A stretch of 54,972 nucleotides of DNA, from positions 1 through 54,972 of the forward strand of contig JAGAQI010000113.1 of the NCBI GenBank assembly GCA_017622795.1, given 5' to 3'. Under the pieces are notes generated by a model that ran no database searches, was not told where the DNA came from, and saw only the letters and a list, made by a program, of their open reading frames with translations. Made by a program: the position numbers and the translations under genes. Shown piece by piece: positions 1 through 7,050 of the stretch. Each line of letters begins with the position of its first letter. Position 1 is the stretch's first letter. The DNA is from Lachnospiraceae bacterium (lineage in GTDB: Bacteria; Bacillota; Clostridia; Lachnospirales; Lachnospiraceae).

Positions 1-140
1 GAGACAGTCGTAGAGCAAACTGGAAGATGACTGCTCCAAACCTTGTAAAGTGCAGCAAGTGCGGCGAATTAATGATGCCACACAGAGTATGTAAGGCTTG
101 CGGTTCTTACAACAAGAAGGAAGTTATTGCAGCTGAATAA
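1..140 (+). CDS. rpmF: 50S ribosomal protein L32, C-terminal part (truncated by window edge)
   Basis: The reading frame starts at base 3 and ends with TAA at 138-140; the true start lies upstream of the window. The visible 45 residues contain RRANWKM and a four-cysteine zinc ribbon, CSKCGE followed by CKACGSY, which is typical of zinc-binding L32 of the large ribosomal subunit. A strong intrinsic terminator follows directly, so this is the end of its transcription unit. Confidence 0.95.
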   Translation, partial: DSRRANWKMTAPNLVKCSKCGELMMPHRVCKACGSYNKKEVIAAE

Positions 141-158
141 TTGAAAATGTCAGTAGAG

Positions 159-197
159 TCAAGGGTTTGTAGAAATATAAACCCTTGATTTTTTTCT
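159..197 (+). terminator. Rho-independent terminator after rpmF
   Basis: Perfect 10-bp stem (159-168 with 179-188), 10-nt loop and an uninterrupted T tract (189-195). It separates rpmF from the HD-domain gene. Confidence 0.9.
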
Positions 198-216
198 TTA
201 TGAAGGAGTGTGTAGG

Positions 217-834
217 ATGAATTTGAGTGATTTAGTACAGCTACTGAGAACATCGAAAAATTTTGATGAAGTAAATAACCGGAGAGATGACATTGCCGGC
301 TTGCTTCCTGAGGTTGTATCGATGTTTGATTATGACCAAAACAATTCCTATCATCCATATGACTTGTGGGAGCATTGCGTACGGACTGCTTTGGAAATTC
401 CGAAAGAAACATCCGATGATATGGTGTTTTTAGCGGCGTTACTGCACGACATCGGAAAGCCGGAGAGCCGTTGTAAAGGAAGAAAAGAAGGCGATACGGA
501 AAGCCATTACTATGGACATCCGGAGGTTAGTAAGCGGATTGTGGAAAAGAAAATCGTGCCACATCTGGAAGTTTCGAAAGACGATGCGGCACGTTTGGTT
601 TATTATGTGGAATTTCATGATGATCATGTAGGGGTTAAGCCAAAGCATCTGCGGAAACATTATGAGCGGGTTCCGTTAACTATGTTTCAAAATCTGATGC
701 TGCTTCAAATGGCAGATGCCATTACCCATGATACCGAAAGACCGTTAATTCAGGAACGATATAATACCTGTAAAATGTTATATGAAGGAAAAGCAGAGGA
801 ACTGTATCGTTGGCTGGAAAATGAAAAGCAATAA
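217..834 (+). CDS. HD-domain phosphohydrolase
   Basis: A 205-residue soluble protein with an HD metal-dependent hydrolase domain: His53 (YDLWEH), the His77-Asp78 pair in LLHDIGKPESR, His101, His134 and Asp167 (MADAITHD). The arrangement resembles the HD half of CCA-adding tRNA nucleotidyltransferases, but the nucleotidyltransferase half is absent, so the substrate is unknown (a phosphomonoester or cyclic nucleotide is typical of the family). I chose ATG 217 because AAGGAG at 203-208 sits 8 bases upstream; the in-frame GTG at 208 overlaps that ribosome site. It is a single gene, meeting the minus-strand exonuclease gene tail to tail with only 5 bases between them. Confidence 0.8.
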   Translation: MNLSDLVQLLRTSKNFDEVNNRRDDIAGLLPEVVSMFDYDQNNSYHPYDLWEHCVRTALEIPKETSDDMVFLAALLHDIGKPESRCKGRKEGDTESHYYGHPEVSKRIVEKKIVPHLEVSKDDAARLVYYVEFHDDHVGVKPKHLRKHYERVPLTMFQNLMLLQMADAITHDTERPLIQERYNTCKMLYEGKAEELYRWLENEKQ

Positions 835-839
835 AAGCT

Positions 840-1940
840 TTATTTCTTTAAATATGTTTCAAAACATGCAAAAACAAACGCTGGGTTACATACGAACCCG
901 GCGTTATATTCTATATATGCCGGTAAAACTTTATATTCCTTATAAAACAGCGGTAATTCTGCCAGTTCTTCTCTTTGTTCCGGTTTAGCAAAAGGCACTG
1001 CTAAAAATGTTCCGTTCTTTTTCTGATAGGCGGTGGCAGGTTTACACTTTTCTTTGGCTTCTTTGTCTACCCATTCTGCAACACTTGCATGTACTGCAGT
1101 GTCCTCATATTTTAAATAAAAGTAATTTTTATAATCCTTAAAAAAGAATTTCAATGCCCCATCATAAAATGGCAACAGTAAATCCGTTTCTTTCTCTGTA
1201 ACCGTAAAAACGCAGTCGTTTTGCATAAGACGGATGGAAAACGGTAAGAGCGGAAAATCAAAGGTGTAGAGCAGACCTTGTTCCAGCTTGATGACGGAAG
1301 GCTGCAGATTTCCTGCAAAAAAGTCTGCCAGCTTTGTTTTGTTATATAAGTAAAAAAGCCCGATTAAGTCGTCATGGTTATGAAGTAACATGACATGACG
1401 AAGTGCGTCTGCTTCTTCGGAATTTCCGGTAAGGGTGGCAAGGCGGTATTTTCCGGTATATGCAGCGTAAACATCGGTTAAGTCGCCGCCGGAAAAGGTA
1501 TCGGTACGGGTATAGCCTGCACACTGTTCCAGTGTTTTCTGTTTAAAATCCGGAAAAGTGGTGTGCTTTTTAAACGGCAGTAACAGCTTGTAAATATCCA
1601 GAGTGCCTTCAGAATCAATGGTGTAGGATAAGCAATGCCGTTTGAACTTTTTATTCAGATACGGAATGTCAAAGCCGGTGCCGTTATAGTGAACCAGGTT
1701 GGTATATTGTTTAATAAAATCACGGAAAGAAGCCAGAACTTCCTTTTCTTCGGAGTATTCATCGCAGAACCACTGAAGCAGGGTCGGTTCTCCCTCCTCC
1801 AGACAGATGGCGCCGATGAGATAGAGATAACTGGTATCTGCGGAAAGTCCCGTGGTTTCGATATCGAAGAGAAGGGTATCTGCCGGCAAGGAAAGTCCGA
1901 GCTCTGATTCAGTATTTAGTTTGGAACGGATAAGTTTCAT
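840..1940 (-). CDS. YprB-like ribonuclease H-like (DEDD) exonuclease
   Basis: A 366-residue protein. Its first half is a DEDD-type RNase H-like exonuclease domain: motif I is LLFDIETTGLS, motif II is NLVHYNGTGFDIPYL, and the last motif is MLLHNHDDLIGL. This matches the family that includes Bacillus YprB (RNase_H_2). The C-terminal 130 or so residues are a less conserved domain of unknown role. The family is inferred to trim nucleic acids in a metal-dependent way; the substrate is not established. Start ATG 1940 is preceded on the minus strand by AAAGGGG. Upstream in-frame starts (to 2048) lack a ribosome site and would run into the divergent promoter region. Usual YprB proteins also carry TPR repeats; I see none here. 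Confidence 0.8.
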   Translation of the reverse strand: MKLIRSKLNTESELGLSLPADTLLFDIETTGLSADTSYLYLIGAICLEEGEPTLLQWFCDEYSEEKEVLASFRDFIKQYTNLVHYNGTGFDIPYLNKKFKRHCLSYTIDSEGTLDIYKLLLPFKKHTTFPDFKQKTLEQCAGYTRTDTFSGGDLTDVYAAYTGKYRLATLTGNSEEADALRHVMLLHNHDDLIGLFYLYNKTKLADFFAGNLQPSVIKLEQGLLYTFDFPLLPFSIRLMQNDCVFTVTEKETDLLLPFYDGALKFFFKDYKNYFYLKYEDTAVHASVAEWVDKEAKEKCKPATAYQKKNGTFLAVPFAKPEQREELAELPLFYKEYKVLPAYIEYNAGFVCNPAFVFACFETYLKK

Positions 1941-2065
1941 GATGCGGATATCCCCTTTCGTTCTGTATCTTGGCGCTGCGTTTATTGCGTAACTGAAATC
2001 TGTCGCATTATGCCGTAATAATTCACATTTTATCATAAAACTTATCATCTCTCAAGAAAAAACAC

Positions 2066-2094
2066 TTCCTATTTGAACGAATGTTTGATATAAT
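2066..2094 (+). promoter_or_regulatory. Candidate sigma-A promoter for the zinc-ribbon gene and ruvAB
   Basis: Extended -10 TGATATAAT at 2086-2094. The -35 at the 17-bp position (2066-2071, TTCCTA) is weak, which is common with extended -10 elements. It reads away from the minus-strand exonuclease gene. Confidence 0.55.
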
Positions 2095-2130
2095 GAAACT
2101 AATAAAATGGCGATAGAATGGGGTGGGGTA

Positions 2131-2376
2131 ATGCATTGGAGCAAATGTAAGTTTTGCGGCACCGTATATCCGACAAAAAAAGTCGAGATAGTTTGCAAAA
2201 AATGCAAGCCGATTGATGAAGCTTTGTTTTCTAAAATTGAAAATTATCTGCAGCAATTTCCCCACAGTAATGCCATGCAGATTGCAGAAGGATGCGGTAT
2301 TTCCGTGTTGGAAGTTCTGCAGTATATAGATGAGGGAAGATTACAGCTTTCCAAAGGAGAGTTTAAACGGTTATGA
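2131..2376 (+). CDS. Zinc-ribbon plus helix-turn-helix protein, YvyF-like
   Basis: 81 residues. The N-terminus has a four-cysteine zinc ribbon (CKFCGTVYP, then CKKC) and the C-terminal half has a predicted helix-turn-helix ([20 protein letters not shown]). The combination resembles the flagellar-operon YvyF/TIGR03826 family, whose members act as small regulators. I place the start at ATG 2131, after GGGTGGGG (2120-2127); an in-frame ATG at 2107 has no ribosome site. The stop codon overlaps the ruvA start (ATGA), so the two are translationally coupled. No flagellar genes are in the window, so a link to DNA repair regulation is only an inference from coupling. Confidence 0.7.
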   Translation: MHWSKCKFCGTVYPTKKVEIVCKKCKPIDEALFSKIENYLQQFPHSNAMQIAEGCGISVLEVLQYIDEGRLQLSKGEFKRL

Positions 2377-3005
2377 TTGCATTTATAGAAGGAACATTAA
2401 TCAAGAAAACAGCGTCCACTGTAGTGGTGGCAACAGCATCCGGATTGGGCTATGAATTATTTGTACCGGTTACGGATTTGGAGCAGATGCCTGCCAACGG
2501 CAGTAAGGTGATGTTACATACCTATCTGCAGGTAAAAGAAGACGGTGTGGCGCTGTTTGGCTTTTTAGAAGAAGAGGCGTTGCAGATTTTTAAATTATTG
2601 ATTACGGTAAACGGCATCGGACCAAAGGGAGCCATCGGTATTTTATCAGGGATTTCCCTGGATGATTTACGGTTCGCGGTATTGGCAGAAGACAGTAAAA
2701 CCATTTCCAAGATTCCGGGTATCGGTCCGAAAACTGCAGCAAAGCTGGTACTGGAATTAAAGGACAAGTTTAAGTTGGAAGATGCTATCGAAGCAAAACT
2801 CATTCACGGCGAGCAGGAAGCATCAAAATCCGGTAAAAATTCCGCCGATGCAGCTAAAGCAACATCTCTTAAGGACGAAGCTGCACAGGCATTAGTGGCA
2901 TTGGGATATTCCATGACCGGTGCGGTAAAGGTGCTGAAAGAAGTGGAAATCACGGATACTACTACTGTAGAAGAATTAGTGAAATACGGCTTGAAAAATA
3001 TTTAG
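2373..3005 (+). CDS. ruvA: Holliday junction branch migration protein RuvA
   Basis: 210 residues, the usual length. There is an N-terminal OB fold ([19 protein letters not shown]), two helix-hairpin-helix motifs ([13 protein letters not shown] and [19 protein letters not shown]), a Lys/Ser/Ala-rich flexible linker, and the C-terminal domain III that touches RuvB ([13 protein letters not shown]). RuvA binds four-way junctions and loads the RuvB motor. It overlaps the preceding zinc-ribbon gene by 4 bases and lies 69 bases before ruvB. RuvC is not adjacent; Firmicutes use RecU for resolution, and recU is present at 27929. Confidence 0.97.
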   Translation: MIAFIEGTLIKKTASTVVVATASGLGYELFVPVTDLEQMPANGSKVMLHTYLQVKEDGVALFGFLEEEALQIFKLLITVNGIGPKGAIGILSGISLDDLRFAVLAEDSKTISKIPGIGPKTAAKLVLELKDKFKLEDAIEAKLIHGEQEASKSGKNSADAAKATSLKDEAAQALVALGYSMTGAVKVLKEVEITDTTTVEELVKYGLKNI

Positions 3006-3074
3006 CAACAGAAAAACCGGGACTAAAGTCCTAAAAACTCATTTATCAACTAAGAAAAGAACGGAAGTAACAGT

Positions 3075-4082
3075 ATGGCAAAAAGATTGATAACTACAGA
3101 ACTAATGGAAGAAGACAAAAGAATAGAAGGTAGTTTACGTCCCCAGATGCTGTCCGAATATATCGGGCAGGAAAAGGCAAAGGCCAATCTGAAGATTTAC
3201 ATTGAGGCGGCAAAAGCAAGAGGAGAATCCTTAGACCATGTGTTATTTTTCGGACCTCCGGGACTTGGTAAAACCACCCTGGCCGGTGTTATTGCCAATG
3301 AGATGGGAGTAAACTTAAAAATCACTGCCGGTCCGGCTATTGAAAAGCCGGGAGATATGGCAGCTATATTAAATAATCTCCAGGAAGGCGATGTGCTTTT
3401 TATTGATGAAATCCATCGTCTCAACCGTCAGGTAGAAGAACTGTTGTATCCTGCCATGGAAGATTTTGCCATTGATATTATTATCGGCAAAGGGGCGGCA
3501 GCTAAATCCATCCGTTTGGAATTGCCAAAGTTTACGCTGGTGGGTGCAACCACCAGGGCAGGTATGCTTACAGCACCGCTTCGTGACCGCTTCGGTGTGG
3601 TGAACCGTTTGGAGTTTTACACTACGGAAGAATTAACAGAAATTATCATCCGCTCTGCCGGAGTGCTTGGTGTGGAAATTGAGCCGGAAGGAGCTGTGGA
3701 ACTGGCAAAGCGTTCCAGAGGAACCCCACGACTGGCAAACCGTCTGTTAAAGCGTGTCAGGGATTTCGCCCAAATTCAGTATGATAACCGTATTACCAAA
3801 GAGGTGGCGGATACGGCGCTGAATTTTTTGGAAGTAGACAAATTAGGTCTTGACCAAAGCGACCGGGCAATTTTAAAAACGATGATAGAACGGTTTCATG
3901 GCGGACCGGTTGGTATCGAGGCAGTGGCAACTACTATCGGTGAAGATCCGGGAACCGTGGAAGAAGTAAACGAGCCTTTTCTGGTGCAGAATGGCTTGAT
4001 TTTACGCACACCTAGAGGAAGAGTAGTATCGGAACTTGCGTACCAGCATTTTGGTTTGCCGGTGCCTGACAGTGAAACATAA
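3075..4082 (+). CDS. ruvB: Holliday junction DNA helicase RuvB
   Basis: 335 residues, full length. AAA+ ATPase with Walker [15 protein letters not shown] (near residue 60), Walker [10 protein letters not shown] (near 110), sensor 1 [11 protein letters not shown] with the arginine-finger region APLRDRFG, and a C-terminal winged helix ([17 protein letters not shown]). It forms hexameric rings that drive branch migration with RuvA. It follows ruvA in the same operon and is followed 22 bases later by zapA. Confidence 0.98.
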   Translation: MAKRLITTELMEEDKRIEGSLRPQMLSEYIGQEKAKANLKIYIEAAKARGESLDHVLFFGPPGLGKTTLAGVIANEMGVNLKITAGPAIEKPGDMAAILNNLQEGDVLFIDEIHRLNRQVEELLYPAMEDFAIDIIIGKGAAAKSIRLELPKFTLVGATTRAGMLTAPLRDRFGVVNRLEFYTTEELTEIIIRSAGVLGVEIEPEGAVELAKRSRGTPRLANRLLKRVRDFAQIQYDNRITKEVADTALNFLEVDKLGLDQSDRAILKTMIERFHGGPVGIEAVATTIGEDPGTVEEVNEPFLVQNGLILRTPRGRVVSELAYQHFGLPVPDSET

Positions 4083-4104
4083 GATATCGGAGGGGCTTAT
4101 ACAT

Positions 4105-4518
4105 ATGAAGAAGAGAAATGATGTTAAGGTTGTGATCGGTGGAAAGCAGTATAACATGGGTGGCTATGAAAGCGAAGAGTATTTACAGAGTATTGCCTCT
4201 TATATCAACTCAAAAACAGACGAGTTAAAGCAACAGGGCGGCTTTCCTAAGTTGGATTCCGATATCGTAAATATTTTGCTGCAGATTAATATTGCCGATG
4301 ACTATTTTAAGATGAAAAGAAGTCAGGAAGAAATTGAGCGTGAGTATACGGAAAAGCAGAAAGAAACAGTGGACTTAAAACGCGAAATCATTGGTCTGCA
4401 GGCAAAACTGGAAACCTTTGAGCAGGAGAACCGTGCGGTGAGAGAAGAAAATCTGGAGTTACAGAAGCGTATCATCCGTATGGAAGCGGAAATCGAAGAA
4501 TTAAGACGGAAAAAGTAA
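4105..4518 (+). CDS. zapA: Cell division protein ZapA
   Basis: 137 residues. The N-terminal domain (KVVIGGKQYNMGGYESEEYL, then YINSKTDEL) matches ZapA, which bundles FtsZ filaments. From about residue 70 the protein is a long charged coiled coil (EREYTEKQKE to the C-terminal ELRRKK), longer than in short ZapA forms. Start ATG 4105 follows GGAGGGG at 4089-4095; the frame is open further upstream into ruvB but without a ribosome site. The position directly after ruvB is common in Clostridia. Confidence 0.85.
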   Translation: MKKRNDVKVVIGGKQYNMGGYESEEYLQSIASYINSKTDELKQQGGFPKLDSDIVNILLQINIADDYFKMKRSQEEIEREYTEKQKETVDLKREIIGLQAKLETFEQENRAVREENLELQKRIIRMEAEIEELRRKK

Positions 4519-4555
4519 GAATTTTGCCAACATTGGCAGAATGGAGAAGTTATCT

Positions 4556-7042
4556 ATGAATGGTAGACTGAAAAAGCCGGAGATTTTAGCTCCGGCCGGC
4601 TCCATTGAGAGTTTAAGAGGCGCGGTGGCAGCCGGGGCAGATGCTGTATATATCGGTGGAAGCCGGTTTGGAGCCAGAGCTTATGCAGATAATCCGGAGA
4701 CTGATTCTCTGCTGTCAGCGATTGATTATGTGCATTCTAAAGACCGTCGTATTTATCTGACGGTCAATACTCTTTTAAAGGAGCGGGAATTAACAGAGGA
4801 ATTGGCTCCTTTTTTGGAAAAGTACTATAGAGCAGGCGTAGATGCCGTAATCGTGCAGGATGTGGGTGTCCTGCATTTTCTTGCTGCGCATTTTCCTGAT
4901 CTTCCGATACATTTAAGTACTCAGATGACGTTAGTATCCGCCGACGGAGCAAAATTGTTTTTCGGTTATCCGGTAACTCGTATGGTTCCGGCCAGAGAGC
5001 TTTCCCTGGAAGAAATAAAGAAAATCAGGGCTAATACAGAGTTAGAAATCGAGTGTTTTGTGCATGGGGCTTTGTGTTATTGCTATTCCGGACAGTGTCT
5101 GCTCAGCAGTATGATCGGAGGAAGAAGCGGTAACCGGGGAAGGTGTGCACAGCCTTGCCGTATGGCGTATGATGTTTCGGAAGACGGAAAAAAGCTGAAG
5201 AGCGGTTTGTATGCGCTAAGTCCGAAGGACTTATGCACGTTAGACCGTATTCCGGAGCTGGTGCAGGCGGGAATCGATTCCTTTAAAATTGAGGGGCGCA
5301 TGAAGCGTCCGGAATATACTGCGGGGGTAACTGCGGCTTACCGCATGATGACAGATTTGTACTTTGAGTATGGGGAAGAAGAGTTTTACCGGTATGTAAA
5401 GAAACATCCGGCTGTACTGGAAGAGCAGATGAACCGGGTGGCGGATTTATATAACCGGGGAGGCTTTACCAAAGGCTATTATATGCAGTACCACGGAAAA
5501 GAAATGATGTCCATGGAGCGTCCGAACCACACCGGAGTTAAAGTGGGTGAAGTGGTTTCAGGTAAGGGCATTCGTGCGAAAATCAAATTAGAAAAAGCAT
5601 TGAATCCACAAGATGTGTTGGAAATCCGGGATTTTTCCGGGGAGGCTTATGAATTTACTGCGGGAAAAGCCGGCATAGAAGAAAAAGCCGGTTGGTATGA
5701 AACTAATGTTAAAAAAGGGTTTCCGATTCAGCCGGGTCAGCCGGTGTATCGTACCAAAAACGAATGCTTGTTAACAGAACTGCGGGAAACATATGTAGAA
5801 AAAACGGTGCAGCTTCCGGTAAAAGGTGTATTTACCGCCATTCCGGGGCAACCGGCAGAACTTCGGGTATCTGCCATGGCTCACGAACAAAGCAGTACCA
5901 TACCGGGAGCGGATTTTGAAAAAACAGCAAAACTGACGGAAATTTGCGTGCTTGGCGATGTGGTGGATGAGGCAAAGAACCAGCCGGTAACGAAGGAAAA
6001 AATAGAAGAGCAGTTGAAAAAGACCGGTGAGAGTGAATTCTGTTTTGCAGAATTAGAAGTCATCACCGGAGAAAAAACGTTCTTGCCAATGGGAAAAATC
6101 AAAGAATTGAGAAGAACTGCTTTTGAACAGTTACAGGAAGCAATTTTGTCCGGGTATCGTTTCCCGGAAAGAAGGATGGAAACTGCAGTAAAAAGTCGGG
6201 CGATGGAAGCTGCTCCGTCAGAAGATTCCGCCGGGGATGCAGAAATTATCGCTTTGGTTTCTACGGCGGAGCAATGCCGTGCGGTACTGCAAACAGAGGG
6301 TGTCACTACTGTGTATGTAGATGTGCAGGAAGGTTCCTATGGAATTTCCATGGGATTGTGCCGGGAAGTAAAAGCAGCAGGGAAAAAAGCCTTTTTGGTG
6401 TTACCGCATATTTTCAGGGACAAAGAGAAGCAACGCTATTGTTCTTTGCCGGAACAGGTAACAAGGGATGATTTGGACGGTTTTTTGGCAAAATCTCTGG
6501 AAGAACTGTATTTTTTAGAAGAAGCAGGATTAACGTATCCTTATGAGGTACGCCTGAATTATAATTTATATGCGTTGCAGCAGGAAGCAAAGAAGTTTTA
6601 TCAGGAAAAGGGTTATCAGAGATTTACGGTACCGGTGGAATTAAATGAGGAGGAAATCAGTGCGCTCGGAGTAAAAGATTGCGACGTTATTGTTTATGGA
6701 CGGCTTCCTTTAATGGTTTCTGCACAATGTGTCCGGGATAATGTGCTGCACTGTTCGGGTGGAATGAAAACCGATGGCATTGTTCTGACGGACCGTATGG
6801 GCGCAGAATTTCCGGTACGCCAGGTTTGCTCGTCCTGCTACAACATTATTTATAACAGTGCCTGCCTGTCGCTGCTTGGCACCGGTGTGACGGAACGGTT
6901 TTCTCCGGCCGGATGGCGTTTGGACTTTACCTATGAATCTCCGGAGGAAATGAAGGCAGTATTGGAGGCCTTTTTATCAGGGGAAATGAGTCCGGGAAAA
7001 GGACCGTTCACCAAAGGACATTTCAAGCGTGGTATAGAATAA
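4556..7042 (+). CDS. U32 family protein, RlhA-like (23S rRNA hydroxylation)
   Basis: 828 residues. The N-terminal half is a U32 (collagenase-like) domain: PEILAPAGSIESLRGAVAAG, DAVYIGGSRFGARAYA, and the cysteine-rich signature FVHGALCYCYSGQC ... GNRGRCAQPCR near residues 170-200. The middle and end resemble the long RlhA/YdcP layout with a DUF3656-like region and a late Cys pair (CSSCYNIIYNSAC). E. coli RlhA is needed for hydroxylation of 23S rRNA C2501 and works with prephenate; most U32 proteins are RNA or cofactor modifiers rather than proteases. Start ATG 4556 is preceded by GGAGAAG at 4543-4549; an upstream ATG at 4541 overlaps that site. The SEDS-PBP gene follows after 8 bases, suggesting one operon. 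Confidence 0.8.
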   Translation: MNGRLKKPEILAPAGSIESLRGAVAAGADAVYIGGSRFGARAYADNPETDSLLSAIDYVHSKDRRIYLTVNTLLKERELTEELAPFLEKYYRAGVDAVIVQDVGVLHFLAAHFPDLPIHLSTQMTLVSADGAKLFFGYPVTRMVPARELSLEEIKKIRANTELEIECFVHGALCYCYSGQCLLSSMIGGRSGNRGRCAQPCRMAYDVSEDGKKLKSGLYALSPKDLCTLDRIPELVQAGIDSFKIEGRMKRPEYTAGVTAAYRMMTDLYFEYGEEEFYRYVKKHPAVLEEQMNRVADLYNRGGFTKGYYMQYHGKEMMSMERPNHTGVKVGEVVSGKGIRAKIKLEKALNPQDVLEIRDFSGEAYEFTAGKAGIEEKAGWYETNVKKGFPIQPGQPVYRTKNECLLTELRETYVEKTVQLPVKGVFTAIPGQPAELRVSAMAHEQSSTIPGADFEKTAKLTEICVLGDVVDEAKNQPVTKEKIEEQLKKTGESEFCFAELEVITGEKTFLPMGKIKELRRTAFEQLQEAILSGYRFPERRMETAVKSRAMEAAPSEDSAGDAEIIALVSTAEQCRAVLQTEGVTTVYVDVQEGSYGISMGLCREVKAAGKKAFLVLPHIFRDKEKQRYCSLPEQVTRDDLDGFLAKSLEELYFLEEAGLTYPYEVRLNYNLYALQQEAKKFYQEKGYQRFTVPVELNEEEISALGVKDCDVIVYGRLPLMVSAQCVRDNVLHCSGGMKTDGIVLTDRMGAEFPVRQVCSSCYNIIYNSACLSLLGTGVTERFSPAGWRLDFTYESPEEMKAVLEAFLSGEMSPGKGPFTKGHFKRGIE

Positions 7043-7050
7043 GGAGTTTT

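Noticed and set aside
3006-3074. A terminator between ruvA and ruvB
   Set aside because: Only a 5-bp stem with a 2-base loop (GGACT-AA-AGTCC) and no T tract; ruvA and ruvB are expected to be one transcript.
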